This document shows positions 1 to 10,086 of a stretch of DNA of 64,000 nucleotides, one piece after another. The stretch covers positions 15,763,167 through 15,827,166 of the forward strand of contig CM034236.1 of NCBI GenBank assembly GCA_019916065.1, in the 5' to 3' direction. A program made the position numbers and the translations under genes. A model generated the notes under the pieces. It saw nothing but the letters and a program-made list of their open reading frames with translations. It made no database searches and was not told where the DNA came from. Numbering within the stretch: position 1 is the stretch's first letter; the number at the start of each line of letters is the position of its first letter. Origin of the DNA: Vitellaria paradoxa (lineage: Eukaryota; Streptophyta; Magnoliopsida; Ericales; Sapotaceae).

Positions 1-834
1 ATGAAGTTGAAAAAGAAAAGGAAGAATTGGCTAGTCAACTTGAAGAATTTAAAGTTAAGAATGGTGAACTGGAAGGAATGATTGAGAAGTTGAAGGAGAA
101 TGAAGAAAGACTGATCTTCTTGAATGGTTCTCTTGAGAAGGAACTTGTGTGTTTGAATGAAAGAGTAGCAATGTCCACAAATGCATTCAAGAAATGGGAA
201 TCTGGCACCAAAAGACTTGATGAAATCTTGGAGGCTCAAAGGTCTTCTAATGATAGAACCGGGCTGGGCTATGTTGACGAGGATTTACCACCAACTTCTC
301 AAAGAAAAGGTCCCATCAAATTTGTTCCAGCAGCTGGTTTGGCAGCTGATTTTGCTGTGAAAAAAGGAGCAAAAGGTCAAAAATTCAGAAGTAAAGTTGG
401 TTCAACAGTCTTCAAAATCCAGAGGTGTCAAGAATGAGGGGTCTTCGAATGGTAACTTCTTCTCTCATAACCTCTCAAGACTCACATGTAAACAATTACA
501 TCTTGCTAAAGGATTACATTCAGATTTTTCTTGCATAAAAAACTTTGTTCCAATCTGTCATTTTTGTGGGATTAAAGGACACATTAGACCTCACTGTCAT
601 AAGCTGTATGGGCTGCCGTTAGACTATGTCAAGTCTAAAGGTAGTGCTTATAAAAGTGGTTTGACAAGAAACTGGTTGTCTAACAAGTTCAGCAGTCTTG
701 CCACCCATGTCAGTGTGAATAAAAGAGCTCCATTCAAACCAAATGGAAATACTTTCAATCCTAGGACTAAAACCATCACTAGGAACTATGTCAAAAGCAT
801 GATTACCTCCAAAATCAAACCCAGAAAAATTTAG
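1..834 (+). pseudogene. gag remnant with coiled coil and zinc knuckle (Sirevirus element)
   Basis: The reading frame is open from the first bases and runs to about 437. It is rich in Glu, Lys and Leu with heptad-like spacing, consistent with a coiled coil. The reading then moves to another frame (397-834), which holds a zinc knuckle with CHFCGIKGHIRPHC at about 558-599, used in this family to bind the element RNA. The frame change between 397 and 437 and the TAG at 832-834 show decay. The true start is outside the window. Confidence 0.8.
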
Positions 835-1263
835 ATTAGGTGTGAGGACCTAAGGTGTAATGTTGCACACACTGCATTTAGGGCACAAAGCTCTAATATA
901 TGGTACTTGGACAGCGGCTGTTCCAAGCATATGTGTGGGAATAAATCCATGTTTACAACCTTGAACGATTGTGATAATGGCATGGTCACTTTTGGTGATG
1001 GTAGTAAGTCAAAAATTCTTGGAATCGGTAACATTGACTGTCAAGGTTTATCTAAACTCAAGGATGTGCTGTATGTGGATGAGTTGAAAGCAAACTTGAT
1101 TAGCATTAGTCAAATCTGTGATTCACGTTACAATGTATTGTTTGCTAAGGACACTTGTTCTATTCTTGATAAAAATCACAAAGTAGTGTTGAGAGGAATT
1201 AAAACTTCTGATAATTGCTATGCTTTATCTGCTGATTGTGTGTCTCTTTGTAATGTTGCATAG
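835..1263 (+). pseudogene. Aspartic protease segment (Sirevirus element)
   Basis: The segment continues in the same frame as the zinc knuckle after the TAG at 832-834. WYLDSGCSKHM at about 901-933 is the copia protease active-site pattern, with DSG in place of DTG, a usual variant in plant copia elements. The enzyme cuts the polyprotein in the virus-like particle. Hydrophobic protease-like sequence follows until an in-frame TAG at 1261-1263. Confidence 0.8.
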
Positions 1264-2240
1264 GATAACATTGTTGAACTTTGGCACCAACGACTTGGGC
1301 ATCTCAATTTTTGAGATCTTGCTAGACTATCCAAGTCTGAAGTTGTGAGAGGATTACCAAAGCTGACTAAAGTGAAGAAAAGTGTTTGCGGGCCATACCA
1401 AAAAGGGAAACAAACTAAAGCTATCCACAAGAAAACAAATAGGATAGCTACTTCTACAGTTCTTGAACTAGTTCATGTTGACCTTATGGGTCCCATTAGA
1501 ACTGAAAGCTTAGGAGGAAAGAAGTATATCTTTTTTATGGTAGATAATTTTTCAAGATACACTTAGGCTAATTTTCTTTGAGAAAAATCAGATACTTTCC
1601 AATCCTTTAAATCCTTGTGTAACAGACTTCAAAATGAAAAAGGCACGGTGATTGGTAGAGTAATTAAACTTAGAAGTGATCATGGTAAAGAGTTAGAATG
1701 CTGAATTTTCTGATTTTTGTGATGAAAAAGGTATTTTGCATGAATTTTCAGCTCCTAAAACACCCCAACAAAATGAGGTTGTAGAAAGGAAAAACAGGGT
1801 GCTCTAAGAAATGACAAGAGTCATGCTACACGGTAAGAATTTGCCTTTAAAATTCTGGGCTGAGGCCTTGAACACAGCTTGCTATATTAGTAATAGAGTT
1901 TTTGTGAGAAGAGGAACAAGGGCCAGTGCATATGAGATTTGGAATGGTAAGAAACCTAGTGTCTCTTATTTTCATATCTTTGGAAGCAAGTGTTACATAT
2001 ATCGGGACAGAGAATCCCTTGGTAAGTTTGATGCTAGATGTGATAAAGGCATCTTTCTTGGTTGCTCCACTAACAGTAGGGCATATAGAGTCTTTAATTT
2101 AAAACACTCAACTGTTATGGAGTCTATTAATGTTGTTGTGGATGATGATTGGGTGAATTCTATTTGCAGGAAAAATCCTTCTGAAGAAGAGCAAGAATTC
2201 ACCATGCTTCCTCAAGATGAATCATCATTGGAGACATAAA
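1264..2240 (+). pseudogene. Integrase segment (Sirevirus element), several stops and one frameshift
   Basis: ELWHQRLGHLNF near 1280-1311 is the start of the GAG-pre-integrase HHCC zinc region. The catalytic core follows, with VHVDLMGP near 1475 and a DHGKE acidic motif near 1679-1692. WAEALNTACYISNRV near 1858-1902 and WNGKKPSVSYFHIFG near 1940-1985 close the domain. Stops occur at 1261-1263, near 1312 and at 1564-1566. The frame changes near 1690-1700. The enzyme would insert the cDNA into chromosomes, but this copy is dead. Confidence 0.85.
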
Positions 2241-2260
2241 ATAAAGATTAGGAAAGCAAT

Positions 2261-3982
2261 GTGGAACCTGAAATTGAACATCATGATGACATGTTGGAAG
2301 AAGAAGCCGAGGATCAATCAAAGACACTCAATCCATCATCTAGAGTAAAGCTAAACTACCCTACTACACAAGTCATTGGTGAGATAAATGCCCCTATGAA
2401 AACTAGGAGGCAAGTTCTAAATGAGGTAACTTACTTATGTTACACTTCATGCATTGAACCAAAGAATGTCAAAGAAGCTCTTCATGATTCTCATTGGATC
2501 AATGCAATGCATGAAAAACTTGAACAATTCTCTCGTAATGATGTTTGGGAGCTTGTGCCGAGACCTAGAGATGTGAATGTTATAGGGACCAAATGGATTT
2601 TCAAAAATAAAACCGATGAATTTGGCACCATTGTTAGAAATAAAGCTAGACTAGTCGCACAAGGGTATTCTCAAATTGAAGGAATTGACTTTGATGAAAT
2701 ATTTGCACCTGTGGCTAGACTAGAATCTATTCGGATATTGTTGGCTATTTCTTGCTACTTAGGCTTTAAACTCTTTCAAATGGATGTTAAAAGTGCTTTC
2801 TTGAATGGTTTTATTCAAGAAGAATTTTTTGTTGAACAACCCAAAGGCTTTATTGATCTCAAGTTTCCCAATCATGTTTACCGCTTGAATAAGGCATTAT
2901 ATGGTTTAAAACAAGCCCCTAGAGCTTGGTATGAGAGACTTACTAAGTTCTTAGTTGAGTCTAATTTTGTTAAGGGGAGTGTTGATAAAACCTTGTTCAT
3001 TTGTAAAGATTCTCAGCACATCACTATTGCTCAAATATATGTAGATGACATTGTCTTTGGTTCTACCTCTGAAAAATATGCCTTAGAATTTGCTGAACTC
3101 ATGAAAAATCAATTTGAAATGAGCATGATGGGAGAACTTAATTTTTTCTTGGGGTTACAAATTAAACAAATGGAACATGGCATTTTCATATCTCAATCCA
3201 AGTATGCAAGAAATTTGGTTAACAAATTTGGACTCTCTACAACTAAGCATGCTAGGACTCCCATGGGCACATCTACCAAATTGAATAGAGATGAATCTGG
3301 AAAAAGTGTGGATCAAACCTTGTATCGAAGCATGATTGGTAGTCTCCTATACTTAACTGCTAGTCGTCCTGACATAGCATTTAGTGTTGGAATTTGTGCT
3401 AGGTACCAATCTAGCCCTAAAGAGTCTCATTTGACTGCTGTCAAATGGATCATTCGTTATGTGAATGGGACTTTAGATCATGGCATTTGATTTGCTAATG
3501 ATTCTTCTGCAAAGATCTCTTGATTTTCTGATGCATATTGGGCAGGTTGTTGTGATGATCGTAAAAGCACATCTGGAGGATGTTTTTATCTTGGAAGCAA
3601 TTTGGTAGCTTGGCATAGCAGAAAGCAGAACTCTATCTCCCTATCCACTGCTGAAGTTGAATACATAGCAGCTGGAAGTTGTTGTACTCAAGCTCTATGG
3701 ATGAAACAGATGCTCTCAGATTATGGCATTGAACAAGGTACCATGTCTTTATTTTGTGATAACTTGAGTGCCATAAACATTTCAAAGAATCCTGTTCAAC
3801 ACTCACGCACCAAGCACATAGATATACGACACCATTTTATTAGGGACCTTGTTGAGAGACATGTCATGACACTTGAGCATATTCCCACAGCTAGACAGCT
3901 TGCTGACATATTCACAAAACCTCTAGATGCATCTAGATTTGAACACCTTCGTTCATCTCTAGGAGTTATAGTTATTGAATAA
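2261..3982 (+). pseudogene. Reverse transcriptase and RNase H of the Sirevirus element
   Basis: A long open frame from 2261 to 3490 contains [37 protein letters not shown] and the polymerase site YVDD at about 3036-3050. These are the standard order of copia reverse transcriptase motifs. A TGA at 3488-3490 and another stop near 3521 break the start of RNase H. The same frame reopens through FSDAYWAGCCDDRKSTSGG and STAEVEYIAAG to the stop at 3980-3982. This is the best preserved part of the element. Confidence 0.9.
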
Positions 3983-5765
3983 TCTTGTCTCAATGAAACT
4001 TAAATAAATGATCTTACATTTTTGTCTATGAACTTGATTGAGAAGATAAGATCATTATGTGTCTTTTAAGTTTTGAAATTCTTGGTTAAATAGGAGTATG
4101 TTTGCATTTGATATGTGCTTGTATCTTGAATCTTGGACAATTGTTGATTTCAAGTGAAACTCTTTATATCTCATAGCATATTGAGATTGTATTGAAGATG
4201 GTATATTGATGACACAAATGTGCTTCTTGATCTTGCTCATGTGATATCGCACACACAGTCAATTGAGATAGTGCCTTTCTTGAATTTCTAGTGTAATGTC
4301 TACATTGAATTGACCTACAATTGACTAGCCCACAACTTTATATCCCAAAAGTCAAAAGTTGGACGTGTAGCAGTTTTGTTCCTATAATTATCTCTATATT
4401 TTTTGGTGATAAAAAGGGTTACCATCTTGGTCTCTATATTGAATCGTTGGAGTGAGCTTTTAAAAAAAAAAAAAAAAAGGGAGACTAAAACAAGATGTGT
4501 GAAAACCATTATCACATTGCACTCTTTGAAATTCTTTTATATGGAGAGATAAGGAAAGTGTACATCTACTTGAATATCATTCTTGTATACATTCGCTAAA
4601 TGGGAAAGTCATCTTCTTGTTTTGGGCAATCAATTGGTTTGACTTTCATGTGGACATTATCTAGCAAAATTTAAATGTGGAACTACAACTAATACTATGT
4701 CTCGAGATGTCGCTTGAGCTAATCATGAGTCTTATTTGAGAAATTAATATGTCATTAGAAGTACTACTCATATATCTATGAGTTTGTCAAAGTTTTTTGT
4801 AAGATCATTAATATTTTGTCTTTGATGAATTATACTTTTGCATATCAAATTCTCATATGTTCTGAAAAATCCAGCTTTTTGATTCTTAATTGTCACATTT
4901 TGTTTGCTTGGAAGCTCCTAATATTTCATAGATTGGCGTGTTTGATTGAAGAATAATGTTTCATTTTTCAATATTGTTCTTAACTGTTACTAAATGGTCT
5001 CTGTGAAAATTGCAGTAATTGTGATGTCTCTGTGAACTTTAGTTTTAAATCAGACTGCTCTCTGGCAGTTCGTGGCCAAGAGCTTCTGCTCTCATACTCT
5101 ACACAGCCACTGTGAGGACTAGTCTAGTTTATCTTGGCTGTTCTTTGTTTTATTTGTTATTTAAAAAAAAAAAACTTTCTGCAATTTAATTTAATTTAAT
5201 CCAAAAAAAAATTTTTTTTGGTCAGTTTTTTTATTGCAGTGCATCTGAAAATTGTTGGGTTTCTTTCCAGTAACTCTTTCGGACATTTCAGATGTACAGC
5301 ATAGAGGCAGGGACTGAATAGTAGTGGGATTGGCTCTCTGACATTTCCTGACATTTCCTGAAATTTCTCTGACATTTCCTGCTTTTACCCGTACATGTTT
5401 GGCACTTGTTTTATTTGAATGAGTTTCTGTTATTTGGGAATTTATTAATGCAGATTCTTTATCTCATGTTTGATATTTATCTTTACATCAATTACTGCAT
5501 TAATTTATCTCATTGTTCTTTGTCTGCATATTTAATGGGTTTAATGTGAGAGAGGATTGCCTTTGCATTTATTGTGCTCAGGTCATTATGGCCCTCTCTT
5601 TAATTCGGCCGTGTGTCCCCTGGGTTCACTCCATTCATGGTTGCATTGTGTTTTCTTCAACTTCCTCTACTCATTTAATGTCAGCCTCTCTCACTAGGGT
5701 TTCATTCGTGTTTTCCCAACCCTAACTTTCATCTTTTTGTCTTCCTTCTCTCTCGGTTCTGTTTT
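3983..5765 (+). other. Non-coding interval between pol and the envelope-position ORF
   Basis: There is no supported gene here. The interval is T-rich with short A and T runs (for example 4460-4477 and 5162-5174) and a local repeat of GACATTTCCTG near 5339-5380. A long untranslated gap at this place is usual for Sireviruses. How the downstream ORF would be expressed is not visible. A possible splice acceptor CTCAG lies near 5578-5582, but nothing supports its use. Confidence 0.6.
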
Positions 5766-7351
5766 ATGGCCAAGACGAAGGGCCTCAAGTCTGCCATGAC
5801 CAAGAAACTTGGTTCTCGTGCTCAAAGCTCCAAATCCCAGAAGTGTACGAAGCCTAAACCCAAAGGAACCAAATCCACATCGAAGGGTCGAAAGGGCAAG
5901 AAATCGATCCTCCATCCTCGGCGCCTCTCTCTTCAAAGTCCATTTGCTAGGTCTGCTTCTAAACTTGCTGATTCATCATCTCCTTTCGATATCTCGTCTG
6001 ATTCTGAGTTACCAGACTCTCCCTCTCCACGGGCTGATGCTCCTCCAAAGGGTGCTGATCCTTCACAGGGTGCTGATCCCTCTATTCCCCCCTCGGTAAG
6101 TTCTCCGTCTGGCTTAGAGTTTTCAGAAAAATTTCTGCGAGGGCGTCTGTCCATATTTGATTCCTGCTTCTCTCGTCGACCCATTACTCTCAAACGTCAA
6201 GTCGAGTTTTCCCATCTCACAGCAGAATTTGCGTTCATCTCTGAAATTTTTGAAACTCGGGGGTGGATTCATATTGGGGATCTTCAGGGTAGTGCTTCAG
6301 TCGATTTAATAAGAGAATTTTACACAAATTTTCATAACATCTCTCCAGATCATGCTTGCTTTGACACTCTAGTTTGAGGCAGGACTTTGCATGTCACTAC
6401 TGATTTTTTTTCTTCATTTCTGCGAGTGTCTAGAACACCAGACCCCACATATCCCCACGTTGACTGGTCTACTTATCCCCCACTACATGATCTTGTTGTC
6501 CCCATGCGTGACAACCCTCATCCGTGGTTCCCTGGAATGTTGTTTCGACAAAGTGATTTGTCGGTTCCTTTTCGAGTCCTGAATCTTATTTGTGACTCTC
6601 TTCTCACGCCTACTAATCGGTCTTCTGAAATTTTCGAAGACAAGATCAAATTTCTGCATTGTCTCACTAACGAAATTTCTATTGATCTTCCTTCACTCCT
6701 GATCCAATCATGGTGTCTGCTCACACACAGCGAAATTCACGTCTAGCTCTCCCTTATGGTGTCCTTATCACCAACCTCTTATGTGATCATTTTGCTATTG
6801 TGAAAGAACTGGATGAGATTGCCTTATTTCAGGACCCTCCCATTAATCGTACTACCATTCGGCGTACCATGGCCCAGAAACAACCTGTGACCTCTGAGTC
6901 TCCATTTTCAGACCCCTCCCCTACAGCAGCTCGTTCCCGAGGTGTGTATACCTCTCCCCATTCCCATTCGGATCCTCTTTCTGTGGTAATTTTTACCCTT
7001 CAATCCTTCTCTGAGCGTCTCTCTCATCTTGAAACTTCCAATTTAGCCATTCAAGCTTCTATTCAAACTCGTCTTCAAAAACTGGAAGATACTGTTCAGA
7101 TTCAGCTTGATACTTTTCAAATGCATACGCTGGAACAGCTTCAAACTGCTCCTCAATCTGCCTCTAAAGTTGAAGCTCACATAGCCGACCTTGTCTCCTC
7201 TGTGAAAGGCTTAGTTGATCCAGCACAAGCAAGCTTGGTTGATTTTTCTTCTCGAATGCACAGTTTGGGGAATGATGTTGGTGACTTGAACCGCACTTTT
7301 GTTCGTCTTAAACAGTTTTGTAGACAAGGCTCCCGCCCCTCTCACCATTGA
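5766..7351 (+). pseudogene. Envelope-position ORF of the Sirevirus element, broken
   Basis: The ORF begins at ATG 5766. It has a Lys/Ser-rich basic N-terminus (about 60 residues), a Pro/Ser-rich spacer, then a globular part resembling the 'putative plant transposon protein' domain seen beside many plant retroelements. The last third is a predicted coiled coil (about 6985-7150), with Leu, Gln and Thr repeats. It is broken by an in-frame TGA at 6375-6377 and a one-base frameshift near 6705-6710. With both breaks bridged the coding length would be about 528 codons. I see no signal peptide or membrane helix, so an envelope role rests on position only. Confidence 0.7.
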
Positions 7352-7429
7352 TCTGCTTTTTGTTTTCACTTTTTTTGTTGCTTTGCTGACATAGATTTTT
7401 TTTACCTGGCTGTTGGTTGCAATTCCTCA

Positions 7430-7758
7430 CAAAAAAAGGGGAGAACAATGTTAACTGTTAACTGTTACTGTTATTGAGGGGGAGTTTTTAAATTATGATG
7501 ATTTGCATGCAACAATGTTAGTTTTGAGACTGTTTTTGGTTGAGGGGGAGTTAAGTTGCATTGGACTTCTGTTGCTCTTGATTTGCTTGGTTCTGTTGCA
7601 TGTTGATGCTCTTTTTTATTTTACAGGATCTGATTATTGTTCAAAAGCTTCAAGATCTAATTGGTTGTATCTTTATACTTAGGTTTAGAACATGTGACAT
7701 TTCCTTTGTAATGATGGGGTTGGGTGTGTTTTGTCTCGGAATTGCCAAAGGGGGAGAT
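7430..7758 (+). other. Multiple polypurine tracts upstream of the 3' LTR
   Basis: Four purine blocks are spread over about 330 bp: AAAAAAAGGGGAGAA near 7432-7446, GAGGGGGAG near 7477-7485, GAGGGGGAG near 7541-7551, and AAAGGGGGAGA at 7747-7757, which abuts the LTR. The last is placed as the plus-strand primer. Repeated tracts here are, to my knowledge, a reported Sirevirus trait. Which are used cannot be told from sequence. Confidence 0.7.
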
Positions 7759-8676
7759 TGTTAGTGTCTGTATAGTTTTTGATTGGTAATTCTCGAGCAA
7801 ACACTTTAGTTGTATTTTGTTTCCTACAATGTCACATTGTTGGTCATTTTGTTCACAAACATAATTAAGCCAAAGAGTGTTTGTGAACATTGGATTCTGG
7901 TTGTGAGTTTGGTTTGTAAAGAGGAGGTTCTGTCCTCTGTTTTGTTCCTGAGAAAGCAGGTTCTTGAGCTGAGCAGGGAAGCTCTTGCCCAAGAGCTTCC
8001 CCTGACTGACGCGCAGAATTTCTTTACTTGAACTTAAGTGACTTTTTTACCCCTCTTCTGTGATATAAAAAGAAAAGTTTTTCTTTTCAGACCTAAGTTT
8101 TTTTCTGCGCAGCTCACTCTTTCTTCTTAAGGCAAAAAGCTGAGAGGATGACTTAGGGCTTGGATCTCATCCTACGTCAAGGTGTTCACTTACTATCTTT
8201 GGCAACAATCTAACTCTCTGGAGCTCAGATCTGTGGTGTGGGATCAGATTCGAGAGCTTACTCTTCAAGGATTGAAGACTGGAATCTTCATGGGTTGAGG
8301 TGAGTTGTGGGTAGTCTAGCAACCAAGGTTAGGAGAGTGTGATGTACGAGTAGATCAATGATTTCTTGGTTAGGAAAACTTGTATAACTCTTCTTTGATA
8401 CCTTGTAACCTCATTTCTATTTAGTGAAGATTTTTGGGTTGATCCACTCAAGGATCCGGGGTTGTTTCTCCTTTGAGTTCAAAGGAGTTTTTCCCTAGTT
8501 AACAAAATTCTTGTGTTCTTGTGGTGGATGTATATTTTGAGCAGATTTGTCTTTATGGATATTAGTTAATTTCAGCCCTGTAATGCTTGATTTGAACATC
8601 TGAGAGAGTTTTTGGGAATTTCAGTTTACAAGGCATGTGACAAGATATGATTCTTTAATTTAATTGAGTTTCTACA
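7759..8676 (+). repeat. 3' LTR of the Sirevirus element
   Basis: The LTR starts with TGTTAG immediately after the polypurine tract. A TATA box (TATAAAAA) at about 8064-8071 would drive transcription in the 5' copy. The 3' boundary at TCTACA 8676 is my best TG...CA choice and gives about 918 bp. With the 5' LTR outside the window it cannot be confirmed by comparison. Confidence 0.6.
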
Positions 8677-10041
8677 ATCTCCACGTTATTACTCTATCAC
8701 GTGAACCATCTTGCGAAATGACAATTTTATTCTAACCTTAACGGTAGTTTGTACCAGAAAACAGATGGAGAGATTTAATTGTTACTTGACTGAAAATATA
8801 AAAATTTGACTATTATAATTGAAACTATTGAAATCAAAATGAGACTTAAAACAAAGTATAAAGGTGATTTTTGTACTATACCTTTGTATTTTAAAAATTA
8901 GATACCCAAAATAGTATAAAAAAAACACTATTATATTCTATTCCTTTGATTTAATTTCTTTCTTTATTTTTTTTTTATGTTTAGATAATTTATATTAATT
9001 TTTATTTGTGTGGGACACAATCCACAACCATTAAAATTCGATCAGTTTCGACGCGTGGGGGGCTTCAAGTGTTCTACTAGAATTATTTTTTACTAGGTTC
9101 ACAATTAATGTAGGATTCAGCCAATCTTGACGTTATCATCCCTGGGTCCATATCTTTTAGTTTATATTGCTAGGACCATAATTTATTTATTCAATTATTA
9201 ATTTTTGACTCATTTAAAATAAAATGGGTAGGGGTAAAGAGGCTGCCTATTTGGTTGGATTTACACCACAACCGGATGGAATCATCCATATAATATATAA
9301 TAAAATATTACAATTTTTTAAAATGTTCATTTCACAAACAAATATTCAACAGTTGATAATTATTTTTTCTTTTATTTAACGATTGAAATCATTTTTATAT
9401 TTTTAACTTCCTGCTCAATTTTTATTTTAGTAGACTTCACTATCATCTATCTTATAAAATAATTTGTCCATTTTAGATTTCACAATATTTTAAGAATGGA
9501 AATTATAAGCAAATCAAAATTACGTACCAACTTAAAATCTGCCCAATTATAATTTCTAAAAAATTAATTCTTCTAAATTAAAGCACGATAATTTGTATTT
9601 TTTTTTTTACGATACTTATCAAAAATTAATTGAAGAGAGAGAGAGAGAGAGATTAAAACACATTTAATAACTACTAGAATCTAAAATTTCACAAAAAAAT
9701 TAAGACGCATAAATTATCATAGTTTTTTTTTATTTAAAATTTTTGTTAAAAATTTCACCTATATATGAAACTTAATACTAATTTTGTTTAGAGCGCCGTA
9801 AATAGAAGTTATTACCAGTAATTTAATATGAGAGAGATGTTAAAATACATTTCACTTTTAATTTTTTTTACTCTAACAAACACTATTTACTGTAAAAGGA
9901 GGATAATAAAAATAAAATGAATTTAGCATTTCTTAATATAAAATAATTTTTATAATTAATTCTTAAACATACTATTTAGTTTTTACCTAAATGAAAATTT
10001 TTTTTAATAATTTTTATGATTAATTACTAATTAAATAATAT
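8677..10041. other. AT-rich spacer, no gene seen
   Basis: The stretch is dominated by A/T runs. It has a short (GA)n tract near 9635-9652. No ORF shows protein-like composition or recognisable domains, and no clear terminal repeats were found. Confidence 0.6.
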
Positions 10042-10086
10042 TAGCTATTATTGTTTTTTTTTTTTGGGTAAGTAGCTATTATTGTT
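10042..10086 (-). mobile_element. Micro-insertion, probable extreme 5'-truncated SINE copy
   Basis: A 14-bp sequence TAGCTATTATTGTT occurs at 10042-10055 and again at 10073-10086. Between the copies is a 17-bp insert: a T run followed by GGGTAAG. On the minus strand this is CTTACCC followed by poly-A. Poly-A plus a perfect 14-bp duplication is the signature of LINE-machinery retroposition. A similar insert is at 38841-38855, and the SINE at 39480-39588 ends with comparable sequence beside its A tail. Confidence 0.6.

Larger units (their letters stand above)
1..8676 (+). mobile_element. Sirevirus-type Ty1/copia retrotransposon, 5' truncated by the window, decayed
   Basis: The order is gag, protease, integrase, reverse transcriptase and RNase H, a long non-coding gap, an extra ORF in the envelope position, several polypurine tracts and a 3' LTR. 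Integrase before reverse transcriptase defines Ty1/copia. A coiled-coil gag, a CxxCx4HxxxxC zinc knuckle, an extra ORF after pol and a cluster of GGGGGAG tracts fit the Sirevirus (SIRE/Maximus) group. The 5' LTR and gag start lie before base 1. Every coding part carries stops or frameshifts, so the copy cannot move by itself. Lineage is inferred from architecture; a reverse transcriptase tree would settle it. Confidence 0.88.

Noticed and set aside
9635..9652. (GA)n tract as a possible promoter element
   Set aside because: No gene lies within reach on either strand; a plain microsatellite.
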